A DNA stretch of 8,160 nt. Source: Alphaproteobacteria bacterium (GTDB lineage: Bacteria > Pseudomonadota > Alphaproteobacteria > ATCC43930 > CGMCC-115725). A model generated the notes under the pieces. It did not search any database. It worked only from the letters and a program-made list of their open reading frames with translations, and was not told where the DNA came from. How positions within the stretch are numbered: position 1 is the first letter of the stretch; every line of letters starts with the position of its first letter. Below, piece by piece: positions 1 to 5,642 of this stretch. Made by a program: the position numbers and the translations under genes. The stretch spans positions 1-8,160 of the forward strand of contig JASHRZ010000696.1 of assembly GCA_030037055.1 (NCBI GenBank), written 5' to 3'.

Positions 1-133
1 GGTATCGCAACATCTCCAGGCGCGCCAACAACATTTCGCCACCGTCGGCCAATTCCTGCTCGGTCTGGAGCCGGATCTCGCGGTCACGTAAGGCCCGGAA
101 CCGGAAATGCCTGAGACGGCCCCGTGAGATCAT
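1..133 (-). CDS. possible 5' end of an unrecognised minus-strand gene (partial)
   Basis: Reading the minus strand from an ATG at 133-131 gives 44 codons open to the left edge, beginning MISRGRLRHFRFRALRDRE and continuing with a charged, leucine-rich stretch that could be helical. A GAGG at 142-139 sits 5 bases upstream as a Shine-Dalgarno candidate. About 80% of third codon positions are G or C, in keeping with the real genes here. I recognise no family. The competing reading is the tail of a plus-strand frame that starts before the window and stops at TAA 89-91; it looks about as protein-like over its 29 codons, so the strand assignment is weak. If the minus-strand reading is right, this gene is transcribed divergently from holB. 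Confidence 0.3.
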   Translation of the reverse strand, partial: MISRGRLRHFRFRALRDREIRLQTEQELADGGEMLLARLEMLRY

Positions 134-165
134 CGATGCCTCACCTCACCCTCCCGCGGCGCGCC

Positions 166-185
166 AGCGACCGCACGCGGTCGCT
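166..185. repeat. perfect 8-bp hairpin
   Basis: AGCGACCG (166-173) and its exact reverse complement CGGTCGCT (178-185) flank a CACG loop. No T-run follows on either strand, so it is not a typical intrinsic terminator. It lies about 30 bases upstream of the possible minus-strand start at 133 and could be part of that gene's leader or of the surrounding repeat element. Confidence 0.6.
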
Positions 186-247
186 CCTCCTCTGCCCCGG
201 AGCAATCGCATATGCCGCTTAAACGCTGGCCGGAAAGATTGGGCGGG

Positions 248-316
248 ACGGAGGACACGGAGAAGACTGTTTGAGCGCGCGAAGCGCGCAATTCTTCGCT
301 TCTTTTTGTCCTCCAC
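248..316. repeat. nested imperfect inverted repeat
   Basis: The outer arms 248-265 (ACGGAGGACACGGAGAAG) and 299-316 (CTTCTTTTTGTCCTCCAC) are complementary at 13 of 18 positions, with some of the mismatches forming G-U pairs in RNA. Inside them a perfect inner hairpin has GCGCGC arms (275-280 and 284-289) around GAA. On the minus strand the right side reads ACCACGGAGG, a kind of motif found in bacterial intergenic repeats. The T-run 303-307 lies within the right arm rather than after it, so a rho-independent terminator is possible but not well formed. Confidence 0.5.
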
Positions 317-414
317 CGCCTCCGTGGTGAACCCCCATACCATAGGCGATAGCCCTGTCTCCGCCCCCGAGAGACCGGCTGAGAGGGCCGGGGTGCAACC
401 CGCTCGGCGGCTTC

Positions 415-442
415 GCGATCGAACCCAAGCGGCGCCGATCGC
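415..442. repeat. inverted repeat with GCGATCG arms
   Basis: GCGATCG at 415-421 faces CGATCGC at 436-442 across a 14-base loop. It lies about 65 bases upstream of the holB start. It could be a regulatory dyad for holB or simply part of the repeat-rich intergenic stretch. Confidence 0.4.
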
Positions 443-472
443 AAAACGCTCGGCCGGCCGCGGAGCGAGCCG

Positions 473-501
473 TTCTAGCCGCCGCGGCACCGGGCTATTA
501 T
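473..501 (+). promoter_or_regulatory. weak promoter candidate giving a leaderless holB mRNA
   Basis: A TATTAT hexamer at 496-501 resembles a -10 box. Counting 7 bases on, transcription would begin at or next to the A of the holB ATG at 508. There is no Shine-Dalgarno sequence in the correct position, which fits a leaderless message. The hexamer at -35 spacing (TTCTAG, 473-478) matches the consensus poorly, so this is tentative. Confidence 0.22.
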
Positions 502-507
502 GAGGCC

Positions 508-1620
508 ATGGCCGAGGATGAAGAGGAGGGAGGCGAGGCGGAAGGCGGGCTGGGTGAGCCGGCCGGGGTGCCAGCGCCCCGCGAGAACCCGGCGCTGCTC
601 GGGCATGAGGCGGCCGAGGCGGCGCTGCTGCAGGCCTATCGCTCGGGCCGGCTGCCGCATGCCTGGCTGCTGACCGGGCCGCGCGGCATCGGCAAGGCGA
701 CGCTGGCCTTCCGCTTCGCCCGGTTTCTCTTCGCCCAGGGCGGCGGCGGGCTTTTTGCGGCGCCGCCGACCTCGCTCGCCGTGACGCCGGAGCATCCGGT
801 CTTCCGCCGCGTCGCGTCGGGCGGCCATGCCGATCTGCTGGTGGTCGAGCGCAGCCTCGATCCCCGGCGCAAGAAGCTGCGCAGCGAGATCCTCGTCGAC
901 GACACCCGAGCCATTGCCGGGTTCCTTCGCCTGACCCCCGCCGAAGGCCATTGGCGGGTCGTGATTCTGGACGGCGCCGACATGATGAATCGGAACGCTG
1001 CCAATGCCTTATTGAAGATTCTTGAAGAGCCTCCGAAACGGTCGGCACTGCTTCTGGCCAGCGACAATCCCGGCCGGCTGCTGGCAACCATCCGCTCGCG
1101 CTGCCGTATCCTGGCGCTGAAACCCCTCCCGCCGGCGGTGGTGCAGGAGGCGCTCCAGCACTATCGGCCCGACTTGCCGCCGGGCGACCGCGCCCTGCTG
1201 GCGCAGCTTGCCGAAGGCAGCATCGGCCGCGCGCTCGAGCTGGCCGGCGCCGGCGGCATCGGGCTTTACCGCAGCCTGGTGGGGCTCCTGAACGGACTGC
1301 CCGAGATCGACGGCACGGCGCTGCATGCGCTGGCCGACCGGCTGCAACGCGGCGAAGGCGAGGAGGGGTTCCGGCTCCTGGCGGAGCTGCTGCCGGGCTG
1401 GCTCGCGCGCATGGTGGCGCTGGCCGCCGGCGGCGCGGCGGCCGCCTTGCCGGAGGAGACTGCGGGGATGCGCCGGCTTGCGGCGCGGCGCGAGCTTGAT
1501 CAGTGGGTTGAGGTGTGGGAAAAGCTCACCCATCTTTTCGCCCAGGCGGACGGCCTCAACCTCGACCGCAAGCAGGTCGTGCTGAACGCCTTTTTCGCCC
1601 TCGAAGAGGCGGCGCGCTGA
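508..1620 (+). CDS. holB: DNA polymerase III subunit delta' (clamp loader)
   Basis: Encodes a 370-residue AAA+ protein of the clamp-loader complex, which with delta and the gamma/tau subunits opens the beta sliding clamp and places it on primed DNA. After an acidic N-terminal tail (residues 1-20) come the P-loop GPRGIGKAT (57-65), a Walker-B-like VVILDGAD (151-158), the conserved LLKILEEPP (168-176) and the SRC motif (197-199) that supplies the trans arginine finger. The zinc-binding cysteine cluster of the Escherichia coli protein is absent; the region contains HPVFRR around 96-101, which fits the alphaproteobacterial type. The C-terminal half is the helical collar domain. The ATG at 508 has no Shine-Dalgarno sequence; the next in-frame start (GTG, codon 21) would remove only the acidic tail. 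It heads the operon, 30 bases before metG. Confidence 0.93.
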   Translation: MAEDEEEGGEAEGGLGEPAGVPAPRENPALLGHEAAEAALLQAYRSGRLPHAWLLTGPRGIGKATLAFRFARFLFAQGGGGLFAAPPTSLAVTPEHPVFRRVASGGHADLLVVERSLDPRRKKLRSEILVDDTRAIAGFLRLTPAEGHWRVVILDGADMMNRNAANALLKILEEPPKRSALLLASDNPGRLLATIRSRCRILALKPLPPAVVQEALQHYRPDLPPGDRALLAQLAEGSIGRALELAGAGGIGLYRSLVGLLNGLPEIDGTALHALADRLQRGEGEEGFRLLAELLPGWLARMVALAAGGAAAALPEETAGMRRLAARRELDQWVEVWEKLTHLFAQADGLNLDRKQVVLNAFFALEEAAR

Positions 1621-1640
1621 GCGCGCGGCCGGCGCATCCC

Positions 1641-1647
1641 AGGAGAG
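1641..1647 (+). promoter_or_regulatory. ribosome binding site of metG
   Basis: AGGAGAG lies just upstream of the metG ATG at 1651, with 5 bases between AGGAG and the start. It is one of the clearest Shine-Dalgarno sequences in the window and fixes the metG start. It matters because holB and metG do not overlap, so metG needs its own initiation site. Confidence 0.8.
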
Positions 1648-1650
1648 AGC

Positions 1651-3219
1651 ATGAGCGGCGGCCGGACCTATTACCTGACCACGCCGATCTTCTATGTCAA
1701 CGACGCCCCGCATATCGGCCACGCCTATACCTGCGTCGCGGCCGATGCGCTGGCGCGGTTCATGCGCCTGGACGGCGCCCGCGTGCATTTCCTCACCGGC
1801 ACCGACGAGCACGGCCAGAAGGTGGCGAAATCCGCCGAGGCCGCCGGCCTCGATGCGCAAGCCTTCTGCGATCGCGTGTCGCAGAATTTCCGCGAGATGG
1901 CGCGGCTGATGAACATCAGCAACGACGATTTCATCCGCACCACCGAGGAGCGGCACATCCGCGCCTGCCAGGCGCTCTGGCGCGCCATCGCCGCGCGCAA
2001 GACGCCGAAAGGCCGGGACAACATCTACCGCGGCACCTATGCGGGCTGGTACGCGGTTCGCGACGAGGCTTTCTACGGCGAGGAGGAGATCACCCTCGGT
2101 CCCGACGGCGCCCGGCGCGCGCCCAGCGGCGCGGAGGTCGAATGGGTCGAGGAGCCAAGCTACTTCTTTCGCCTGTCGGACTGGCAGGACTGGCTGGTCG
2201 ACCACTACGAAAAGCACCCCGAACGTGCCGCGCCGGCAGGCCGGCGCAACGAGGTACTGAGCTTCATCAAAGGCGGGTTGCGGGATCTCTCGATCTCGCG
2301 GACGAGCTTCAGTTGGGGCGTGCCGGTGCCGGACGATCCCCAGCACATCATGTATGTTTGGTTCGATGCGCTCATCAATTACATCACCGCAGTAGGCTAT
2401 CCGGAGACCGCGACCGGCGCGTTTGCGACCTTCTGGCCGGCCGATCTGCACATGGTCGGCAAGGACATCATCCGCTTCCATTGCGTCTATTGGCCGGCCT
2501 TTCTCGAGGCTGCCGGCTTGGCCCCGCCCAAGCGCGTCTTCGGCCACGGCTGGTGGACGGTCGAAGGGCAGAAAATGTCGAAATCGCTGGGCAATTTCAT
2601 TCCGCCCCGGCAGCTCGTCGAGCAGTACGGGCTCGATCCCGTGCGCTATTTCATGCTGCGCGAGTTGCCCTTCGGCAGCGACGGCGACTTCTCCCACCGC
2701 GCTGTGGTCCATCGCATCAACGGCGATCTCGCCAATGATTTCGGCAATCTGGCGCAGCGGGTGCTGTCAATGATCAACCGCAATTGCGCTTCGCGCGTGC
2801 CGGCGCCGGGAACCTTGACGCCGGCCGACGAGGCGCTGCTGGCCTCGGCGCGCGCGCTCCATGCGCGGCTCAGCGCCGATTTCGCCGAGCAGGCGTTTCA
2901 CCGCGCGCTCGAGGCGCTGTGGCAGGTGGTTGCGGAAGCGAACCGTTACGTCGACGAGCAGGCGCCCTGGGCGCTGCGCAAGACCGATACGGCGCGGATG
3001 GGCAGCGTGCTCTACGTACTGGCGGAGACGATCCGGCATCTGGCGCTGCTGGCTCAGCCGGTGGTGCCGCAGGCGGCGGCGAAGCTGCTGGACCAGCTCG
3101 CCGTGCCGGCAGATCGGCGCGATTTCGCGGCCCTGGCACGGCCGCTCGTTCCGGGAACGCAACTGCCCAAGCCCGAAGGCATCTTCCCGCGCTACGTCGA
3201 GACGGCGGCGCCGGCGTGA
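1651..3219 (+). CDS. metG: methionyl-tRNA synthetase
   Basis: Encodes a 522-residue cytoplasmic class I aminoacyl-tRNA synthetase that charges tRNA-Met with methionine using ATP. The Rossmann-fold catalytic core carries the HIGH signature at residues 21-24 (in PHIGHAY) and KMSKS at 308-312 (in GQKMSKSLGN). FLTGTDEHGQK (47-57) and MYVWFDALINY (234-244) are further family motifs. The connective segment around NIYRGTYAGWY (124-134) lacks zinc-ligand cysteines, as in the shorter MetRS forms. The anticodon-binding helical domain follows from about residue 355, including ANDFGNLAQR (361-370). The protein ends without the extra C-terminal tRNA-binding domain of longer enzymes, so its length is normal for the short form. 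The start has a clear AGGAG. The stop TGA overlaps the GTG start of tatD as GTGA. Confidence 0.97.
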   Translation: MSGGRTYYLTTPIFYVNDAPHIGHAYTCVAADALARFMRLDGARVHFLTGTDEHGQKVAKSAEAAGLDAQAFCDRVSQNFREMARLMNISNDDFIRTTEERHIRACQALWRAIAARKTPKGRDNIYRGTYAGWYAVRDEAFYGEEEITLGPDGARRAPSGAEVEWVEEPSYFFRLSDWQDWLVDHYEKHPERAAPAGRRNEVLSFIKGGLRDLSISRTSFSWGVPVPDDPQHIMYVWFDALINYITAVGYPETATGAFATFWPADLHMVGKDIIRFHCVYWPAFLEAAGLAPPKRVFGHGWWTVEGQKMSKSLGNFIPPRQLVEQYGLDPVRYFMLRELPFGSDGDFSHRAVVHRINGDLANDFGNLAQRVLSMINRNCASRVPAPGTLTPADEALLASARALHARLSADFAEQAFHRALEALWQVVAEANRYVDEQAPWALRKTDTARMGSVLYVLAETIRHLALLAQPVVPQAAAKLLDQLAVPADRRDFAALARPLVPGTQLPKPEGIFPRYVETAAPA

Positions 3220-3995
3220 TCCTGGTCGACAGCCATTGCCATCTCGACTATGCCGCGCCGGAAGAGCGGTCGGAGATCATCGCGCGTGCGCGCCGCGCCG
3301 GCGTCGCAAGCATGCTGACCATCGGCACCAAGATCAGCGAATTTGCCGATGTGCTCGGCATTGCCGAGGCCGACCCCAACATATGGTGTTCAGTCGGCAT
3401 TCACCCACATGAAGCTGCGGTGGAAGCGGATCGGGTCGCGCAACTCGCTGGGCTCACGCGACATCCGAAGGTCGTGGCGATCGGCGAGACGGGGCTCGAC
3501 TTCCACTATGAGCATTCGCCGCGAGCGCAGCAGCAAGCGATGTTTCGTGCCCATTGCATCGCTTCACGTGAAACAAATTGTCCACTGGTTGTCCACAGCC
3601 GCGCCGCCGATGCAGAGACCGCCGCGGTTCTGCGCGAGGAGAAACCGCCTGCCGGCGTCATTCATTGCTTCAGCACCGGGCGCGCGCTGGCCGAGGCGGC
3701 GCTGGATCTCGGCTTCTACATCTCGCTCTCGGGGATCGTGACTTTCAAGAATGCCGGCGAATTGCGGGCCATCGCGGCGGATTTGCCGCTGGACCGGCTG
3801 CTGATCGAGACCGACGCGCCCTATCTCGCGCCCGTTCCGCTGCGCGGCAAACGCAACGAGCCCGCTTTTCTGGTCCACACCGCCGCGGCGGTGGCTGAGC
3901 TCAAGGGCGTCTCCGTCGCGGAGCTTGCCCGCGCCACCAGCGAAAATTTCTTCCGGCTCTTCAACAAGGCGCGAAAGCCGGGGACATGCGCGTAA
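3216..3995 (+). CDS. tatD: TatD-family metal-dependent hydrolase / DNase
   Basis: Encodes a 259-residue TIM-barrel protein of the amidohydrolase superfamily. TatD enzymes use two divalent metals and some have 3'-5' exonuclease activity; the true substrate of this subgroup is not certain. Visible metal-site motifs are DSHCHLD (5-11, with His7 and His9), GIHP (61-64), GETGLDF (90-96, with Glu91), VVHSR (125-129, with His127), HCFS (150-153) and ETDAPYL (198-204, with Asp200), all intact, plus RNEP (213-216). The GTG start at 3216 is chosen because it overlaps the metG stop as GTGA and places the DSHCHLD motif at the N-terminus as in the family. The end overlaps the next gene by 10 bases. Codons 116-123 all end in A or T, unlike the rest of the gene, where the DNA holds a parS-like site and DnaA-box-like repeats. 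Confidence 0.93.
   Translation: MILVDSHCHLDYAAPEERSEIIARARRAGVASMLTIGTKISEFADVLGIAEADPNIWCSVGIHPHEAAVEADRVAQLAGLTRHPKVVAIGETGLDFHYEHSPRAQQQAMFRAHCIASRETNCPLVVHSRAADAETAAVLREEKPPAGVIHCFSTGRALAEAALDLGFYISLSGIVTFKNAGELRAIAADLPLDRLLIETDAPYLAPVPLRGKRNEPAFLVHTAAAVAELKGVSVAELARATSENFFRLFNKARKPGTCA
3560..3575. promoter_or_regulatory. parS-like ParB/CTP-clamp loading site
   Basis: The 16 bases centred on CACGTG (3565-3570) match the conserved bacterial parS palindrome TGTTTCACGTGAAACA at 14 of 16 positions. The right half is perfect; the left half differs at 3560 and 3562. parS sites are bound by ParB, which spreads on DNA and guides origin segregation with ParA and SMC, and they often lie inside coding sequences. 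This one is inside tatD. No other close match was noticed in the window, and no parA or parB gene is present here. Confidence 0.55.
3578..3597 (+). promoter_or_regulatory. two tandem DnaA-box-like 9-mers
   Basis: TTGTCCACT (3578-3586) and TTGTCCACA (3589-3597) lie in the same orientation, starting 11 bases apart, about one helical turn. The second differs from the consensus DnaA box TTATCCACA at one position and equals the form favoured in some high-GC bacteria; the first differs at two. They sit 3 bases from the parS-like site, inside tatD. A chance origin is possible because one copy also encodes the conserved VVH of TatD. Confidence 0.35.
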
Positions 3996-4756
3996 GGATG
4001 TTGGGATGCGGCCCGTCCTGGGGCGTGCCGCGGATTGGCGGCGAGTGGGGCGCGTGCGATCCCAAGGAGCCGCGCAACCGGCGTCGGCGCGTCTCAGTGC
4101 TGGTGGAGGAGGGCGGGGCGGTACTATTGATCGATACCTCGCCCGATCTGCGCGAGCAGCTGCTCGATGCCGGGGTGCGGCGGATCGATGCCGTGCTCTT
4201 CACCCACGCACATGCCGACCATCTTCACGGCATCGACGATCTGCGCTCGGTTAATTGGCTGATGCGCAGCGGCATTCCCATCTACGCCAGCGCGCAGACG
4301 CTGGCCGAGATCAACCGCCGCTTCGGCTATGTCTTCGATCCCGTCAAGCCCGACCGGCAGGCGGTTTATTACAAGCCGGTGCTCGAGCCGCATGCGATCG
4401 ACGGCCCGTTCGCCGCGGCCGGGCTTGCTGCCATGCCTTTCATCCAGGATCACGGCTTCTCCAAGACCCTGGGCTTTCGCATCGGTGGCTTCGCCTATTC
4501 GACCGATGTGCTCGATCTCGATGAAGCCGCCTTTGCCACGCTCCGCGGCGTCGAGCTGTGGATCGTCGACTGCATCCGCCGCCGCGCCCATGTGACCCAC
4601 GCCCACCTTGCCAAGACGCTGGGTTGGATCGAGCGGGTGAAGCCCAGGCGCGCGGTACTGACGCATATGGATGAGAGCCTTGATTACGCGACGCTCTGCC
4701 GCGAGCTGCCGGCGGGGGTCGAGCCGGGCTATGACGGGCTCGTCGTCGAGCTCTGA
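3986..4756 (+). CDS. MBL-fold metallo-hydrolase, PhnP-like
   Basis: Encodes a 256-residue metallo-beta-lactamase-fold protein of the phosphoribosyl cyclic phosphodiesterase (PhnP-like) type. Such enzymes usually hydrolyse phosphodiesters with two metal ions; the substrate of this copy is unknown. The N-terminal MRVRMLGCGPSWGVPRIGG (1-19) is the typical subgroup opening, followed by the metal motif HAHADH (74-79), then likely ligands Asp174 (in YSTD), His205/His207 (THAH) and His227 (in LTHMDE). DHGF (155-158) is also typical. The ATG at 3986 overlaps the end of tatD by 10 bases; the next gene starts 31 bases after its stop. The tatD-MBL pair is a conserved alphaproteobacterial arrangement, suggesting co-expression and perhaps a role in nucleotide or nucleic acid housekeeping. 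PhnP itself works in phosphonate breakdown, but no phn genes are seen here. Confidence 0.88.
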   Translation: MRVRMLGCGPSWGVPRIGGEWGACDPKEPRNRRRRVSVLVEEGGAVLLIDTSPDLREQLLDAGVRRIDAVLFTHAHADHLHGIDDLRSVNWLMRSGIPIYASAQTLAEINRRFGYVFDPVKPDRQAVYYKPVLEPHAIDGPFAAAGLAAMPFIQDHGFSKTLGFRIGGFAYSTDVLDLDEAAFATLRGVELWIVDCIRRRAHVTHAHLAKTLGWIERVKPRRAVLTHMDESLDYATLCRELPAGVEPGYDGLVVEL

Positions 4757-4773
4757 GCGCCGCGCCGGCCGGC

Positions 4774-4778
4774 GGAGG
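4774..4778 (+). promoter_or_regulatory. ribosome binding site selecting a TTG start
   Basis: GGAGG at 4774-4778 is a full anti-Shine-Dalgarno match placed 9 bases before TTG 4788. No ATG in the correct frame follows the end of the upstream gene before the signal peptide, so this site decides the start of the small exported protein. Confidence 0.65.
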
Positions 4779-4787
4779 CTCCCGGGC

Positions 4788-5276
4788 TTGTGCGGGCGGC
4801 AGTTAAGCGGACGAACCAGGAATGGGATCATCGCCATCCTGCTGGCGGGCGCTGTGATCGCGCTCGGGCGTCCGGCGGCGGCCGACTCCCTCGAGGCCAG
4901 CTTGGCGGGCTTCGGGCTGCTCGGGCTCTGGGCCGTCGACTGCGACGGCGCGCCGAGCACCGAGAATCCTTACGGCCTCTATCGGATGCTGTCGGCGAAC
5001 GAAGCCGAGCTGCGGTACGATTTCGGTCCGCAATTCGAGCCGCATCTGCACATCATCACCTTTGCCGAGCCGGTCGACGGCGGCCGGTTGCGGATCAAGC
5101 ATCTCGACCGCCAGGACGGCATCTATATGGAGACCATCATTCAGAAGCTGGCCGGCCGGATCCAGAATGTCTCGGTGGTGCAAAGCGACGGCAAGGTGGT
5201 CATCAAAGACGGCATCTACACGCTGAACGGCCGCCCGGCGGTCTGGCTGGAGCGGTGTCGGTGGTATTTCCCATAA
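4788..5276 (+). CDS. small exported protein of unknown function, TTG start
   Basis: From TTG 4788 the frame encodes 162 residues. An Arg-containing N-terminus (about 1-11) and a hydrophobic core (GIIAILLAGAVIAL, 13-26) end at an AAA-DS site, predicting signal peptidase I cleavage after residue 32 and export to the periplasm. The mature part of about 130 residues has GLLGLWAVDC (43-52), NPYGLYR (60-66) and a C-terminal WLERCRWYFP. Its only two mature cysteines, Cys52 and Cys157, lie near opposite ends and could form a disulphide. Alternating polar and hydrophobic stretches suggest a mostly beta fold. I do not recognise a named family. An in-frame ATG at 4671 lies inside the MBL gene and would bury the signal peptide, so it is less likely. 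Spacing of 31 bases makes it the last gene of the operon. Confidence 0.75.
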   Translation: MCGRQLSGRTRNGIIAILLAGAVIALGRPAAADSLEASLAGFGLLGLWAVDCDGAPSTENPYGLYRMLSANEAELRYDFGPQFEPHLHIITFAEPVDGGRLRIKHLDRQDGIYMETIIQKLAGRIQNVSVVQSDGKVVIKDGIYTLNGRPAVWLERCRWYFP

Positions 5277-5287
5277 TATACATTATG
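5272..5287. repeat. AT-rich inverted repeat at the operon end
   Basis: CATAAT (5272-5277) and ATTATG (5282-5287) are exact reverse complements around ATAC, overlapping the TAA stop of the preceding gene. Its AT content is striking in this GC-rich DNA. The stem is too weak and lacks a T-run for a standard terminator; a binding site for a dimeric regulator is an alternative. Confidence 0.45.
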
Positions 5288-5293
5288 CGACTT

Positions 5294-5305
5294 CAGCGGC
5301 CGCTG
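5294..5305. repeat. perfect 12-bp palindrome
   Basis: CAGCGGCCGCTG is a perfect palindrome 6 bases after the AT-rich inverted repeat. With no loop it would not make a stable RNA hairpin alone. Together the two dyads mark the end of the operon; their role is unknown. Confidence 0.4.
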
Positions 5306-5391
5306 GCCCTTCCGAGGCTTGACTGGTCCTGCGACCGCAGACGGATCTCCTGCTGGCCGGGGATAAAAATCGATCAATTACCCTCGCCCGG

Positions 5392-5531
5392 CGCAATGCG
5401 CGATTCCACCAGGGGCAGCGCGGCGCATTCCGGCCGATTTCCGCGACGCGCGGCTCGCCGGCGACAATTTCATCGGCACCGGCAGCGCGGAAGCGAAGCT
5501 CGCCGGCGCCGATCTGCGCCATGCGCACGGG
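5392..5531 (+). pseudogene. decayed pentapeptide-repeat protein fragment
   Basis: In the frame of 5433, six successive pentads can be read from 5433 to 5522: ADFRD, ARLAG, DNFIG, TGSAE, AKLAG, ADLRH. The central residues F, L, F, S, L, L follow the A(D/N)LXX rule of pentapeptide-repeat proteins, which fold as a right-handed square beta helix. Just upstream, in the next frame (5392-5430), RNARFHQGQRGAF has a similar look, suggesting a frameshift between the halves. There is no intact start, and the frame of the pentads stays open through the whole MFS gene to a stop at 7724, so the original end is lost. I read it as a remnant; a chance resemblance in Ala/Gly-rich translation is possible but six pentads in register make that less likely. 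The rest of 5277-5631 shows only the two palindromes and short repeats at the MFS start. Confidence 0.42.
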
Positions 5532-5617
5532 GCTGAACCCGCCCGTCCGCGCCACGACCTCCTGACGCACGCCCTTTTGAAGAGGCACGCCGATGGGCCG
5601 CCTAGCCCCGGTTCACA

Positions 5618-5642
5618 CCGCATGCTAGCTCATGCCGCATGC
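5618..5642 (+). repeat. direct repeat of CCGCATGC at the MFS start
   Basis: CCGCATGC occurs at 5618-5625 and 5635-5642, 17 bases apart, straddling the MFS start codon. GCATG (5620-5624) and CATGC (5631-5635) also form a small inverted repeat. This could be an operator for a regulator of the exporter, but short GC-rich repeats arise easily here. Confidence 0.25.

Larger units (their letters stand above)
134..507. other. intergenic stretch rich in inverted repeats, no supported gene
   Basis: These 374 bases contain open frames on both strands, but their products are dominated by Arg, Pro, Ser and Ala with no domain-like pattern, as expected for chance frames in GC-rich DNA. The stretch holds a short perfect hairpin (166-185), a nested imperfect inverted repeat (248-316), an inverted repeat with GCGATCG arms (415-421 and 436-442) and a direct repeat of CGCTCGGC (401-408 and 447-454). 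The concentration of dyads, the lack of coding signal and the motif CCACGGAGG read on the minus strand suggest a dispersed intergenic repeat. That is an inference that needs copies elsewhere in the genome. It occupies the place where tmk often precedes holB in related bacteria. Confidence 0.5.

Noticed and set aside
364..400. CTGAGAG followed by GCAACCC resembles part of a TPP riboswitch
   Set aside because: The second conserved half (the GAACCTGAT region) is absent, the folding does not close, and the downstream gene holB has no link to thiamine.
130..503. Open frames on both strands in the first intergenic stretch
   Set aside because: Products lack domain patterns and are low in complexity; the dyads they cross argue for non-coding DNA.
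1009..2712. Long minus-strand open frame opposite holB and metG
   Set aside because: It is antisense to two clearly identified genes with intact motifs and arises from GC-rich third positions.
5319..5370. TTGACT and GATAAAAAT as a promoter for the exporter
   Set aside because: The two boxes are 37 bases apart, far from the usual 16-18, so they do not form one promoter.
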